Shown one piece after another: positions 8,105-17,331 of a DNA stretch of 64,000 bases. The position numbers were made by a program, and so were the translations under genes. Each line of letters starts with the position of its first letter. Position 1 is the first letter of the stretch. The notes beneath the pieces were generated by a model. The model did no database searches. It was not told the origin of the DNA and worked only from the letters and a program-made list of their open reading frames with translations. This DNA comes from Cobetia crustatorum (GTDB lineage: Bacteria > Pseudomonadota > Gammaproteobacteria > Pseudomonadales > Halomonadaceae): the NCBI RefSeq assembly GCF_000591415.1, contig NZ_JEMF01000097.1:1-64000 (forward strand), written 5' to 3'.

Positions 8105-9280
8105 TCACAGCACCAGGCGCAGCGGGTTGGCTGCGACAACTCGCCCGCGGCCACGTTGCTTGGCTTCATACATGGCACCGTCCGCACGCGCGATGATGGT
8201 TTCCGGCGTGGCACCGGAGAAGGGGAACAGACAGACGCCCACGCTGGCGCTGACACCGATGATCAGCGGCTCGCCGTCGACCTCGAGGTGGATGGGCCTG
8301 CTGATTGCGTCCACCAGGCGATTGGCCAGTGTTTCCGGGCCCTGGCGGCTATCGCCTTCACGACTGATCAGCACGAGAAATTCATCACCTCCCAGGCGGC
8401 CGACGATATCGTTGCCACGCAGGGTGTCTCCGAGTCGTTCGCCGATGATGCTCAGGACCTGGTCGCCGATGTGGTGACCATGGCGGTCATTGATGGGCTT
8501 GAAGCCATCCAGGTCGATGAACAGCGCAGCCTGCACGACGCCGGGTGCCTGGATGTCGAGCACCTGATCGAGATGCTCCATCAGGGCGCGTCGATTGAGC
8601 AGTCCGGTGAGCGAGTCACGCGTCGCGTGGTCACGCAGATTGTCTCGCTCGTCGGTGATGTGACATTCGCGCAGGAACAGCAGGCGGCTCTGTCGCTCTC
8701 GCGAGTAGGCGCTCATGCCGGCCAGCAGGTTGGCGGACATCATGAAGAAGGCTTCGTTGGCTTCCACCAGCACGCCGGTACCACTGTGCAGGATCGCGCA
8801 GCTGGCGGTGCAGCCCATCCAGATCAGCAATCCGCAGGCCAGTGCATAGATGAACTGCAGCCCCAGCAGGGTGTAGGTCCAGAACACCAGCAATAGCAGA
8901 CTGACGAAATAGGCCGGGAATTCACCCTCATGCATCTCATGGTGATCCACTGCGTGGTCATTGCCGAGATGGAACATGGCCAGCGTGCCCAGCGCCGCGC
9001 TCAGGGAGGCCAGGCACAGCAGGCCATTGACCCGGTGTCTGTATCGCGCATGGCGTGACAGCAGGAACAGGCTCAGGACACTGACGAGAATGCCGGTGCG
9101 CAGCAGCAGCAGGCTCTCGAAATGGTGGGTAAGACTTATCTCGATCAGCGCATAGGACGCGAACATCACACAGCTCAGCGGGATGGTGAACCGGCTGAGC
9201 TTGTGTGAGGTCTCGATCTGTTGTCGACGATAGCGTCGTTCCAGGGTGTCATCCGCAAAGCAGAGCGTCATGGGATTCAT
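8105..9280 (-). CDS. Membrane-bound GGDEF diguanylate cyclase
   Basis: This 391-residue protein makes cyclic di-GMP. The N-terminal 190 residues hold about five or six hydrophobic segments and form an integral membrane sensor with no recognisable extracellular domain. The C-terminal GGDEF domain begins RDSLTGLLNRRAL and has the intact active-site motif GRLGGDEF. An RxxD inhibitory site (RGND) lies five residues before GGDEF, so product inhibition should work. No EAL domain is present. The start at 9280 has only a weak AGG upstream; an ATG nine bases further in is an alternative. Input signal and target are unknown. Confidence 0.88.
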   Translation of the reverse strand: MNPMTLCFADDTLERRYRRQQIETSHKLSRFTIPLSCVMFASYALIEISLTHHFESLLLLRTGILVSVLSLFLLSRHARYRHRVNGLLCLASLSAALGTLAMFHLGNDHAVDHHEMHEGEFPAYFVSLLLLVFWTYTLLGLQFIYALACGLLIWMGCTASCAILHSGTGVLVEANEAFFMMSANLLAGMSAYSRERQSRLLFLRECHITDERDNLRDHATRDSLTGLLNRRALMEHLDQVLDIQAPGVVQAALFIDLDGFKPINDRHGHHIGDQVLSIIGERLGDTLRGNDIVGRLGGDEFLVLISREGDSRQGPETLANRLVDAISRPIHLEVDGEPLIIGVSASVGVCLFPFSGATPETIIARADGAMYEAKQRGRGRVVAANPLRLVL

Positions 9281-9386
9281 GGGCGGTACCTGAGTAGCCA
9301 GAGTCTCAGGATGCCATCGCCTTGCGTGGTCTGCTGCCGGGACTGGACGAATTGAATCACTGAGCTTCAACGCTCGCGGGCCGTCG

Positions 9387-10580
9387 TCAGTCCAGCTGGC
9401 GCGCTGTGACGCGCAATGCCGATTCCACCATGTCGTAATCGACGTAGCAGCCTTGCAGGTGCCGACGCCCGGTGGTCGGGTCGAAGGACTGGCGCCCATG
9501 CATCACGCGGCGGTTGTCGAAGGCTACCATCTGACCGGCCTCGAGCTTGAGGTGCAGGCGGAAGGCCGGCTCACGCAGGATGCTCCAGAACTGGCGATAG
9601 GCAGCGTACCAAGCCTGCATCTTTACCAGCGGCAGGCGCAGACTGTCGCGGATCCAGTTATTGAAACGTACCTCGATGACCTTGCCGCTGGCATCCAGAT
9701 GGATGACCGGTTCGCGCACCACGAGATCGGTCCGCTCATCCGCGAAGCGAAAGTCCACCGGCGTCTCGGCCAGCAATTGAAATGCCTGCGGATTGCGCTG
9801 ACGCAGCTCTTCGGCCACGGCCATGCCATCACCGAAGATCGATTCGCCACCGTCTGCATCATTGGCCAGACAGTAGAGCATCTGGATGTCCGGCGGCTGA
9901 TGCCAGTTGGGCAGATCCGTGTGCAGTTCCAGCGCGATGGGCGTGTAGGCGGCATTGTTGGGCGCCTTCTTGGAGTAGACCTCGAAACGGCCACCGAAGT
10001 TTGTGGCGCGAATTGGACCGATGGTCGCGGCGATCTGATCGATTTCTCCACCTTCACTAGGGCCGTCATCCAGCACGGCAAAACCGTCACGACATAATGC
10101 TTCCAGCCAGCCAAGACGTGCTTCACCACCCGCCATGTAGTCACCAAAGGACGTGACATGTGTCTGATGTGACAACTGCCATGCACGGCTTTGTGGCACA
10201 GGTGTCTCAGGCAGGACATCGCTCGGGCGACGCTGTTGGAGCCAGCCGGCATCGAAGCGACTGAGGTGGCTATCGCTCCACTCGATCATGAGATTCCCTG
10301 ACTCGAGAGACAGCTGCTGCACGGTGAGGGCGGCATCGTCGAGCAACATGAAGGTGCGCTCAAACGTCTGAGGGTGGCGGCAGCTATCGCAGGCACAGTG
10401 ATCGCGCAACCAGATCAGCGGGAAGCTGGCCTGCTCACCGTTTGCCCAGACAAGTGTAGCCAACGACGCGTCATATTCTCCCTGTATCAGCGGCGTGCCA
10501 GTGTGATGCGGCTGATACTCTTTCATATCCCACGGTGTGCGGGAGAGAGAGTCCGTAGCGGGCGTCGCGATCTCAGTCAT
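9387..10580 (-). CDS. Gamma-butyrobetaine hydroxylase-like 2-oxoglutarate/Fe(II) oxygenase
   Basis: A 397-residue member of the gamma-butyrobetaine/trimethyllysine dioxygenase family. The N-terminal domain carries the Cys/His cluster LRDHCACDSC typical of the zinc-binding GBBH_N domain. The catalytic TauD-like domain has the iron-binding HxD motif in LELHTDLP and the distal His in RRVMHGRQSF, with the 2-oxoglutarate-binding Arg a few residues later. Start 10580 is preceded by AAGGA at 8 bases. A LysR gene diverges from it, the usual arrangement for a substrate-responsive regulator. No other carnitine genes are nearby, so the substrate is uncertain; a betaine-type quaternary amine is a reasonable guess. 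Confidence 0.85.
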   Translation of the reverse strand: MTEIATPATDSLSRTPWDMKEYQPHHTGTPLIQGEYDASLATLVWANGEQASFPLIWLRDHCACDSCRHPQTFERTFMLLDDAALTVQQLSLESGNLMIEWSDSHLSRFDAGWLQQRRPSDVLPETPVPQSRAWQLSHQTHVTSFGDYMAGGEARLGWLEALCRDGFAVLDDGPSEGGEIDQIAATIGPIRATNFGGRFEVYSKKAPNNAAYTPIALELHTDLPNWHQPPDIQMLYCLANDADGGESIFGDGMAVAEELRQRNPQAFQLLAETPVDFRFADERTDLVVREPVIHLDASGKVIEVRFNNWIRDSLRLPLVKMQAWYAAYRQFWSILREPAFRLHLKLEAGQMVAFDNRRVMHGRQSFDPTTGRRHLQGCYVDYDMVESALRVTARQLD

Positions 10581-10792
10581 GAATGCAGTCCTTGTACCGG
10601 TGAACCTCCTGTTTGCAGGAGGGGAGAACAAGGCCATCTTCTCGCACATCACTACCGCTGACCAACGCGGAATATGAGGGCCATGACCAAGCTGAGCTAA
10701 TGTGTCAGGCTGGCGCGCTACAAGCGAGTCGTGTTGAGAGACTGCTTGTCGTGAAAAGTCTGCCATGAAGCATCTGCTATGAAGAGTCCGCA

Positions 10793-11725
10793 ATGAATGA
10801 CACTCCCGATGAACCTCTTGACACCTCGTCCAAGCCGTTGCCGCCACTCGCCTGGCTACAGGCCTTTGAGGCCGCGGCACGGCATCTGAGCTTTACCCTT
10901 GCGGGAGAGGAGCTCAACGTCACCCAGTCGGCCATCAGTCAGCGCCTTCGTCAGTTGGAGGATCGCCTCGGCCAGCCGCTGTTTGTGCGCCATGCCCGCA
11001 GTTTGAGCCTGACGCCTGCCGGACAAGCCTGGCTGCCCGCATTGCAGAGTGGTTTTCAGCGCTTGCACGAAGGCACGCTTGAGGTGTTCGGCCCTTCGCG
11101 CGCTGCGCCCGTCAGTTTGCGTGCCACGCCGATGAGCCAGCAGGCATGGCTACTGCCGCGATTGGCAACCTTCCATCAAGCAGAGCCGGACATTGCGCTG
11201 CGACTGGTCAGTGCCTACTGGCAGAGCGATTTCGATGATGCCGATGTTGATATCGAGCTGCGCTATGGCCAGGGCGATTGGCCAGAGGCCGAAGCCATTC
11301 AGGTCGGTAACACTGAAGAGTGCATGATTGCGGTCGCCGCACCAGCCCTCGCCAGCAACCTGCACACACCGGCAGAGCTATCCGGAGTCACTTTGCTGCA
11401 TGCCGCAGGTTTTGCGGTAGGCTGGCGGCGCTGGTTGATGGCGGCAGACCAGCTGGCGCTTGAAAACGCGACGCGCACCATTACTTGCGACACTCAGGTG
11501 ATGACGCTTGAGATGGCGCGACTGGGGATGGGGGTGGCATTGGTACATGATGGCTTGTTCGCGCGCTGGTGCGCTTCTGGCAATCGTGGGCTTGAGCAGG
11601 TTTTTCCACTGGCGGTGCCTGCTGAGCAACACTTCTGGCTGGTGCGTTCGCGCGCACGTCCTCTGCGTCCCACGGCTCGGAAATTGTGGGATTTCCTGCT
11701 CGCGACACAGCATCTACCGATCTAG
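10793..11725 (+). CDS. LysR-family transcriptional regulator (GcvA-like)
   Basis: A 310-residue LysR regulator. The winged helix-turn-helix is at about residues 19-78, with the recognition region NVTQSAISQRLRQLEDRLGQ followed by PLFVRH; the remainder is the periplasmic-binding-like effector domain. The motif PLAWLQAFEAAARHLSFTLA matches the GcvA/AmpR subgroup. It is transcribed away from the gamma-butyrobetaine hydroxylase-like gene across a 212-base gap, so that gene is its probable target. It ends four bases into the convergent mtfA gene. Confidence 0.88.
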   Translation: MNDTPDEPLDTSSKPLPPLAWLQAFEAAARHLSFTLAGEELNVTQSAISQRLRQLEDRLGQPLFVRHARSLSLTPAGQAWLPALQSGFQRLHEGTLEVFGPSRAAPVSLRATPMSQQAWLLPRLATFHQAEPDIALRLVSAYWQSDFDDADVDIELRYGQGDWPEAEAIQVGNTEECMIAVAAPALASNLHTPAELSGVTLLHAAGFAVGWRRWLMAADQLALENATRTITCDTQVMTLEMARLGMGVALVHDGLFARWCASGNRGLEQVFPLAVPAEQHFWLVRSRARPLRPTARKLWDFLLATQHLPI

Positions 11726-12522
11726 TGCGGTACTGAGCGCTTGAGCGTCGATTGACAGAAGAAGCGTTCCAGCAGGGCATACAGCTCGGGATAGGCGACT
11801 TCGAGGGTGTCCGATGCGGTGAAGAAATACTCGCAGCACACGGCGAAGCATTCGGCGGGGTGACTGGCGGCGTACTCGTCGATGGGAGTGATCTCGCCAC
11901 GCTCAAGGCGGGCGTTCAGGTCATCCCATACCGCAGTAAAAGTGGTATGCCATTCGTCAGGGGTGATGCCTGCGCGTAACGGTGGAAAGCCATCAGCATC
12001 GGTGGCGTTGGCCATGTCGAGCTTATGGGCGAACTCGTGAATGACCACGTTGAAGCCGCTCCAATCACCGCTGGCGGCCAGTTCCTCCTGGCTGATGACC
12101 ACGGGTCCCTGATACCAGGTTTCACCGGCCCGCGTATCCTGGAAGATATGCACGACACCGGCATCATCGATTTCCTCGACCTCTCGCGTCACGGCCTGCG
12201 CGGGCAGCATGATCTCATGCACGCGAGCGCCGGCATCGCGCCAGCGCTCAGCCTCGGGCCAGCCGTTGAGCAACAGCATGGCCTGTGTGGCCAAGGCCAG
12301 TGCCTCGACGGCATCCAGTGGTTCGGCACTGGTCAGTTTCCAGTCGTGTAGCTGATGACGCGCGCGTCGCTCCAGACGGGCCAACGACGGCTCATCCAAT
12401 CCCTCGAGGATAGGCAGACGCTGCATCACAGCCTGCCACAGGCCATCCTCCTCAGCGTGTGAGGAGGATGGCGACTGCTCTTCAGAGACTGGTCGCCAAA
12501 GCTGTTGCCACCAACGCGTCAC
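11722..12522 (-). CDS. mtfA: MtfA-family zinc metallopeptidase (M90)
   Basis: A 266-residue cytosolic zinc peptidase related to MtfA, which in E. coli binds the Mlc repressor and so affects glucose PTS expression. The HExxH-type site is VIHEFAHKLDMANATDADGF, with the C-terminal helix HPAECFAVCCEYFF containing the expected third-ligand Glu region. Start codon is GTG with AGGA eight bases upstream, only four bases after the stop of the nitrilase gene, so it is probably the second gene of that unit. It converges on the LysR gene with a four-base overlap. Confidence 0.88.
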   Translation of the reverse strand: MTRWWQQLWRPVSEEQSPSSSHAEEDGLWQAVMQRLPILEGLDEPSLARLERRARHQLHDWKLTSAEPLDAVEALALATQAMLLLNGWPEAERWRDAGARVHEIMLPAQAVTREVEEIDDAGVVHIFQDTRAGETWYQGPVVISQEELAASGDWSGFNVVIHEFAHKLDMANATDADGFPPLRAGITPDEWHTTFTAVWDDLNARLERGEITPIDEYAASHPAECFAVCCEYFFTASDTLEVAYPELYALLERFFCQSTLKRSVPH

Positions 12523-12526
12523 CGGC

Positions 12527-14085
12527 TCAGTCCTGACGGCTGCCGGATTTCCAGGACCAGTCGCGTAGGCGCAGGTCGAAGAGATCCTTGCGGCGGTCCT
12601 TGAGATTGGTGACCGAGCCTTCGCTGCGCAGCACCTTGAGGCGCTCCAGATCCAGATCCGAGAACATGATCATCTCGGTATTCGGCGTGGTTTCCGCCAT
12701 CACTGCATCATGCGGGAAGGCGAAATCGGACGGCGAGAACACCGCCGACTGGGCGTATTGGATGTCGAGGCTTTCGATGGATGGCAGGTTGCCGACGCTA
12801 CCGCAGACCACCACGTAGCACTCGTTCTCGATCGCTCGCGCCTGTGCACAGTGGCGCACGCGCAGATAGCTGTTCTTGGTGTCGGTCCAGAACGGCACCA
12901 TCAGGATGTCCATGTCCTGATCGGCCAGCAGGCGTGACAGCTCCGGGAACTCCACGTCGTAGCAGATCAGCATGCCGATACGACCGGCATCGGTCTCGAA
13001 CACGGCCAGTTCATCGCCGCCCTTGATGATCCAGTCGCGGCGCTCCTGCGGGGTGATGTGCAGCTTGGCCTGACGATCGATCTCGCCATCGCGGTGGCAA
13101 AGGTAGGTGACGTTGTAGAGCTCATTGTCCTCACCCACCTCCACCATGGAACCGGCCACGATGTTGATGTTGTAGGCCACCGCCATGCGCGAGATTTCCT
13201 GCTTGAAGCGCTCGGTGAAGCCGGCGAGGAAGCGGATGCAACGCACCGGGTCACTCTGGTCATCCAGCAGACCGATCAGCGGCGTGTTGAACAGCTCCGG
13301 GAAGACGGCAAAGTCACTCTGGTAGTCCGACAGCGCATCGACGTAGTACTCGACCTGCTTGAGTACCGCCTCGACCGACGCGAACTCGCGCATCTGCCAC
13401 TGCACGGCACCGACACGAATCATCGTCTTGCGGCTTTCCAGTACGCGCTCGGCCGGCTCGAAGAGAATGTTGTTCCACTCGAGCAGGGTGGCGTAGCCTG
13501 GGAGTCCTCGTCTTCCGGCAGATACTGGCGCAACAGGCGCTTGACCAGGAAACCGTTGGCAAGCTGGAACGACAGGATGGGATCGTGAATCTCGCGGCGC
13601 TCTACCTTGTCGATGTACTCGGTCGGCGAGAGCTCAGCCGCGTATTCGTGGTACTGCGGAATACGTCCACCGGCCAGGATGGAGCGCAGATTCATGGAGC
13701 GACATAGCTCCTTGCGCGCTTCATAGAGGCGTCGGCCGAGACGATAGCCGCGGTAGGCCTTGTCGATCAGCGCATCCAGGCCATAGAGCGCATCACCGTC
13801 AGCCTTGTTGAGAATGACTTCGCGATGACCGATCAGATCATCGTATTTGTGCGGGTTGGAGAAAGCGTCGTAATCCACCAACGCCGTCAATGCGACACCG
13901 ATCAGCTTGTCGCCATCCTCGATCACCAGCTGTCCATCGGGGAATTCAGCGATCAGACGATTGATGGTGTGCTCAGGCCAGGCGCCACCAATGTCGTCAT
14001 AGATGCCATCCATCAGGCACTTCAGCTGGGGATAGTCTGATTCCTGTAGATTGCGCAGGTTTAAATGCAGGTCTTCGACGGACAT
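12527..14085 (-). pseudogene. GNAT acetyltransferase/carbon-nitrogen hydrolase fusion, single-base frameshift
   Basis: The family is a bifunctional protein of about 510-520 residues with an N-terminal GNAT domain and a C-terminal nitrilase-like amidohydrolase. The GNAT part starts at 14085 behind AAGGAG and contains KAYRGYRLGRRLYEARKEL, the acetyl-CoA loop. The nitrilase part shows the Glu-Lys-Cys triad in VFPELF, LHITPQERRDW and ICYDVEFPEL. At about 13497 one C of an expected CCC seems missing: after DEDSQ the correct continuation GYATLLEWNNILFEP is found one frame over and leads into MIRVGAVQWQMREF. Restoring one base gives 519 residues with no further stops. Treat as probably intact in the organism. 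The biological substrate of the family is not known. Confidence 0.85.
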
Positions 14086-14127
14086 CGGGACTCCTTGGTT
14101 GGGAAAAGATAAGGACCGTAACGAAAA

Positions 14128-14152
14128 GGCGGGTGTCATCTCGACACCCGCC
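14128..14152 (-). terminator. Terminator in front of the GNAT/nitrilase gene, ends the CxxC mini-gene
   Basis: A perfect 10-bp stem (GGCGGGTGTC and complement, 5-base loop) is followed on the minus strand by TTTTCG and on the plus strand by GAAAAAA. It lies 43 bases before the GNAT/nitrilase start codon, where a terminator makes sense only if a minus-strand gene ends just upstream, which is the case at 14176. It may also act as a leader attenuator. Confidence 0.7.
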
Positions 14153-14175
14153 GAAAAAATGGGCGCGGCACCTTG

Positions 14176-14310
14176 CTAGAAGATGTCCGACAGCGGGCTG
14201 ACGGTGGTCCCCAGCCCGTCATTATTCGCGCTGTCAGGCGTGGGTGCCATCAATATCCCTTGAGCAATGCTCGGACGCTTGCCACAAAAAAGGCAGTATT
14301 CCTCTTTCAA
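14176..14310 (-). CDS. Putative 44-residue CxxC (half ClpX-type zinc finger) mini-protein
   Basis: A short minus-strand frame beginning with TTG at 14310 and ending with TAG at 14176. The product starts MKEEYCLFCGKRPS and ends VSPLSDIF. The segment YCLFCGK resembles the first half of the C4 zinc finger at the N terminus of ClpX (YCSFCGK), but no second Cys pair follows. AGGA is 4 bases before the TTG. A terminator stands 24 bases after the stop, which supports a real transcript. There is no in-frame ATG upstream before a stop; an internal ATG would give only 24 residues. Function unknown; the call rests on the motif, the start context and the terminator, and could be wrong. Confidence 0.45.
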   Translation of the reverse strand: MKEEYCLFCGKRPSIAQGILMAPTPDSANNDGLGTTVSPLSDIF

Positions 14311-14572
14311 TGGGTCCTGCGGTGCATCACTGCAAGGGTGGGCGAAGTCGTGTGAGTCTCACGGGGCACGTCATGTAGGGTAAGACAGCCTCATCGCGAA
14401 GGAAAAAGCAGGCCCTTACTTGCAGATAAAGACAGCGTTCTCTTATGGTTGAATGAGTGCTCATTCTACTTGCATTTAGCCGCAACTACGTTCACAACAT
14501 TGTTCAGGGCAAGGTGTGTGCAGAGGATGAATACGTCTTGTCGATCGACCATTGACACTAGAGGATGTCTGC

Positions 14573-15292
14573 ATGACCCCAGTACTTTATGAACTACGCG
14601 GCCGTGACGATCGCCTGCGGTTCTCTCCTTTCTGTTGGCGTGCCCGCTTCGCACTGGCCCACAAGGGCCTGGAAGCTGAACTGTCACCGGTTCTGTTTAC
14701 CGACAAGAGCCCGATTGAGTTCTGTGACGCATTCAGCGTGCCTGTCTTCAAGGATGATTTCGGCCTGGCGACTGACAGTTACGACATCTTCAAACATCTG
14801 GACAAGCACTACCCAGAGGCAGGCATGGGGCCGCTGATAGGAGATTCACTGGCTGAGTCGCGCCTGAATTTCGTCAAGGCCTATGCCGAGCAGGTCATGG
14901 CGATAGGCTTCTTCCGCCTCGTCGCTCTGGATCTGGTCAAGGCTATCCATCCGGACGATCGCGAATACTTCCAGAGCGCCCGTGAGGCGCGCTTTGGCAT
15001 GTCATTCGAGGTCTTCAATAACGTCGAGATCGCGCGCGGCATTCTGGACAGCGCCTTCAAGCCGCTTCGCGGTGTGCTTGGCAATCAGCCGTTCCTCGAC
15101 GGCGATGCACCGGCAGCCGCTGACTATCTGGTATTCGGCTTCTTCATCTGGGCGCGCATCGTCTCTGATACCTCGCCCTTCGGTGATGAGGAAGATGCTG
15201 CTGACCCGATGGTGCAGTGGCGCGAGCGGATGCTCGATCTTCACGATGGCATGGCGCGCAACGCCACGCGTGCTAGCGACATTCCCGAATAA
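14573..15292 (+). CDS. Glutathione S-transferase-family protein (beta-etherase-like)
   Basis: A 239-residue protein with an N-terminal thioredoxin-like GST domain (RFSPFCWRARFALAHKGLE) and a C-terminal all-helical domain (PFLDGDAPAAADYLVFGFF). The SPFCWR segment and the spacing match the subgroup that includes the LigE/LigF beta-aryl etherases and many uncharacterised proteobacterial GSTs. Start 14573 has GAGG eight bases upstream. It is followed by a strong terminator and so forms a single-gene unit, with a different GST gene behind it. Its substrate cannot be read from the sequence. Confidence 0.8.
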   Translation: MTPVLYELRGRDDRLRFSPFCWRARFALAHKGLEAELSPVLFTDKSPIEFCDAFSVPVFKDDFGLATDSYDIFKHLDKHYPEAGMGPLIGDSLAESRLNFVKAYAEQVMAIGFFRLVALDLVKAIHPDDREYFQSAREARFGMSFEVFNNVEIARGILDSAFKPLRGVLGNQPFLDGDAPAAADYLVFGFFIWARIVSDTSPFGDEEDAADPMVQWRERMLDLHDGMARNATRASDIPE

Positions 15293-15318
15293 CTCGTCAC
15301 CATCGCCACTGACGGCAT

Positions 15319-15356
15319 AAAAAGGCTCGGATGCTCAAGGGCATCCGGGCCTTTTT
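15319..15356 (+). terminator. Terminator after the first GST gene
   Basis: A GC-rich stem of about 11 bp (AAGGCTCGGATGC against GCATCCGGGCCTT) flanked by AAAAA on one side and TTTTT on the other lies 27 bases after the stop codon at 15292. Confidence 0.85.
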
Positions 15357-15383
15357 ATGGTGTTCCGCCAATAGGAGTTCATG

Positions 15384-16073
15384 ATGATTGATCTGTATTA
15401 CTGGACCACGCCCAACGGCCACAAGATCACGATATTTCTGGAAGAGGTTGGTCTCGAGTATCGCCTCATTCCGGTGAACATCAGCAAGGGCGAACAGTTC
15501 GCGCCTGAGTTTCTGACCATCTCGCCTAACAACCGCATGCCGGCTATCGTCGATCATGCGCCCGCTGATGGCGGCGAGCCGATCTCCGTGTTTGAGTCCG
15601 GTGCGATTCTTGAGTATCTGGCCGACAAGACAGGACAGTTCCTGTCGCAGAAGACACGAGCGCGCAATGATGTGTTGCAGTGGCTGCACTGGCAGATGGG
15701 CGGCCTGGGGCCGATGCTGGGTCAGGTACATCACTTCAAGCACTACGCGCCACAGCCGGTCGAGTACGCCATCGCGCGCTATCACAAGGAAGGCGAGCGT
15801 CTCTATGGCGTGCTGGAGCGTCAGCTGGCAGGGCGAGATTTCGTGGCTGGCGACAGCTTGAGCATCGCTGACATGGCGATCTGGCCGTGGCTCAAGGCCG
15901 AGAAGCAAGAAATTGACTTGACGCAATTCCCGGCAGTTGCCGCTTATCGCACGCGTTTGAGTGAGCGCGAGGGTTTCGTGCGCGCGATGGCACGTATCGA
16001 TGAGATCAATCCCGCGGCCAATGTCGCCATGGATGAGGAAGCGCGTCGCCATCTGTTCGGTCAGCAATCCTGA
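15384..16073 (+). CDS. yfcG: Nu-class glutathione S-transferase, disulfide-bond oxidoreductase YfcG-like
   Basis: A 229-residue GST of the Nu class; the E. coli homologue YfcG reduces disulfides using glutathione. Characteristic segments are WTTPNGHKITIFLEEVGLEY with the catalytic-site Thr/Asn, ISPNNRMPAIVDH, FESGAILEYLADKTG, and WQMGGLGPMLGQVHHF. Residue matches to YfcG run through the whole length. AGGAG lies six bases before the chosen ATG at 15384 and three before an adjacent ATG at 15381. The gene is separated from the previous GST gene by a terminator, so it has its own promoter in a very short gap. Confidence 0.88.
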   Translation: MIDLYYWTTPNGHKITIFLEEVGLEYRLIPVNISKGEQFAPEFLTISPNNRMPAIVDHAPADGGEPISVFESGAILEYLADKTGQFLSQKTRARNDVLQWLHWQMGGLGPMLGQVHHFKHYAPQPVEYAIARYHKEGERLYGVLERQLAGRDFVAGDSLSIADMAIWPWLKAEKQEIDLTQFPAVAAYRTRLSEREGFVRAMARIDEINPAANVAMDEEARRHLFGQQS

Positions 16074-16202
16074 GTGATAGAGCTCTGAGCGCAGGTCAGG
16101 GGATGCAGCGGCGGCGCTGGCACGGCATCATGGGCCGCCGTTCTCTCTCTCCATTGGTTTGGACAGGCTCCCTTTATCCGTTTCATGACCAAGGACGGCA
16201 CG

Positions 16203-17102
16203 ATGCTTCGATTCCCTCCTACGACACGCTCTCTGTTCTCATCCCACGGAGTCCCGTTTACGCGCTGGATGGCCAGTGGTGTGGTGGCGATGGTGGCCAG
16301 CCTGTCGCTGGCGCCAGTGCACGCTGCTGAGCAGGCTCAGATCCGCGTGATGGCCGCTGCGTCACTGCACGATGCGATGGATGCCATCGAAGCCCGTTAT
16401 GAGCGTCTGGCCGACGTCGACATCATGCCGGTGTATGCGTCGTCGTCGACCCTGGCGCGCCAGCTGGCCAGTGGTGCACCAGCACAGCTGTATCTGTCCG
16501 CCAATGAGCGCTGGATGGACTGGCTTGAGCAGCAGCCCGGCATCGTTGTGACGGGGCGTCATGATCTGCTGGGAAATCGCCTGTCGCTGGTCGCCCCGGG
16601 TCCCAGTGAGCTTGATCCTACGCTAAGCAATGGCGCGGATGTCACCAATATCGCAGAGCGCCTGGCCGCCACTGGCGATGACACGCGCCTGGCCGTGGGT
16701 GATCCGGACCATGTGCCTGCCGGCATCTATGCCCGTCAGTCACTGGAATCACTGGGGCAGTGGGAGGCGTTACGCTCGCATCTGGCGAGTGCAGAAGACG
16801 TGCGTGCGGCGCTGGCGCTGGTCGAGCATGGTGAGGCGCCGTTGGGCATCGTCTATGCCACTGATGCCTCGGTCAGTCATCGCGTGCATCAGATAGGACT
16901 GTTGCCGGATTCCAGTCACGATCCCATCCACTATCCTGCGGCATTGATCAGCCGAGGCGGCGAATCGCCAAGTCCCGAGGCTGAAGCCTTTCGCGACTGG
17001 CTGAGCACCAACGAAGCCAGCGCCATCTTCCACCGCTTCGGCTTCACGACTCTGCAAGGCGCCAAGCTTGTGCCGGTGGCCAACGCTGACACCTCTTCTT
17101 GA
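16203..17102 (+). CDS. modA: Molybdate ABC transporter substrate-binding protein
   Basis: A 299-residue periplasmic molybdate-binding protein. A long signal peptide (about residues 1-42, ending VHAAEQ) precedes IRVMAAASLHDAMDAIEARY, the ModA N-terminal motif with the Ser that contacts molybdate; LYLSANERWMDWLEQQ and the GDPDHVPAGIYARQSLESLG segment are also family hallmarks. Start 16203 has AAGGA seven bases upstream; an ATG at 16185 is in frame but lacks a site. It is followed by modB after an unusually long 229-base gap. Confidence 0.92.
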   Translation: MLRFPPTTRSLFSSHGVPFTRWMASGVVAMVASLSLAPVHAAEQAQIRVMAAASLHDAMDAIEARYERLADVDIMPVYASSSTLARQLASGAPAQLYLSANERWMDWLEQQPGIVVTGRHDLLGNRLSLVAPGPSELDPTLSNGADVTNIAERLAATGDDTRLAVGDPDHVPAGIYARQSLESLGQWEALRSHLASAEDVRAALALVEHGEAPLGIVYATDASVSHRVHQIGLLPDSSHDPIHYPAALISRGGESPSPEAEAFRDWLSTNEASAIFHRFGFTTLQGAKLVPVANADTSS

Positions 17103-17331
17103 AGCTTCTACGTATGCCAGCAATACATCTTTTTAATCAGCTCGTGGGAACGCGCGCACTGGCATGAGTGTCGGATAGAGTCGCCCTCATCGTGATCGCC
17201 TCACCATGACGCCGTCACGGGCGACAGATACACTGATGCCACGAGTTGACTGCCGCACGGTGGCCAGCAGCATCTGCACTGATGTGCAGTCGCCTGCGGG
17301 AGATGACCATCATCATGTTCGAGGAGAGCCG

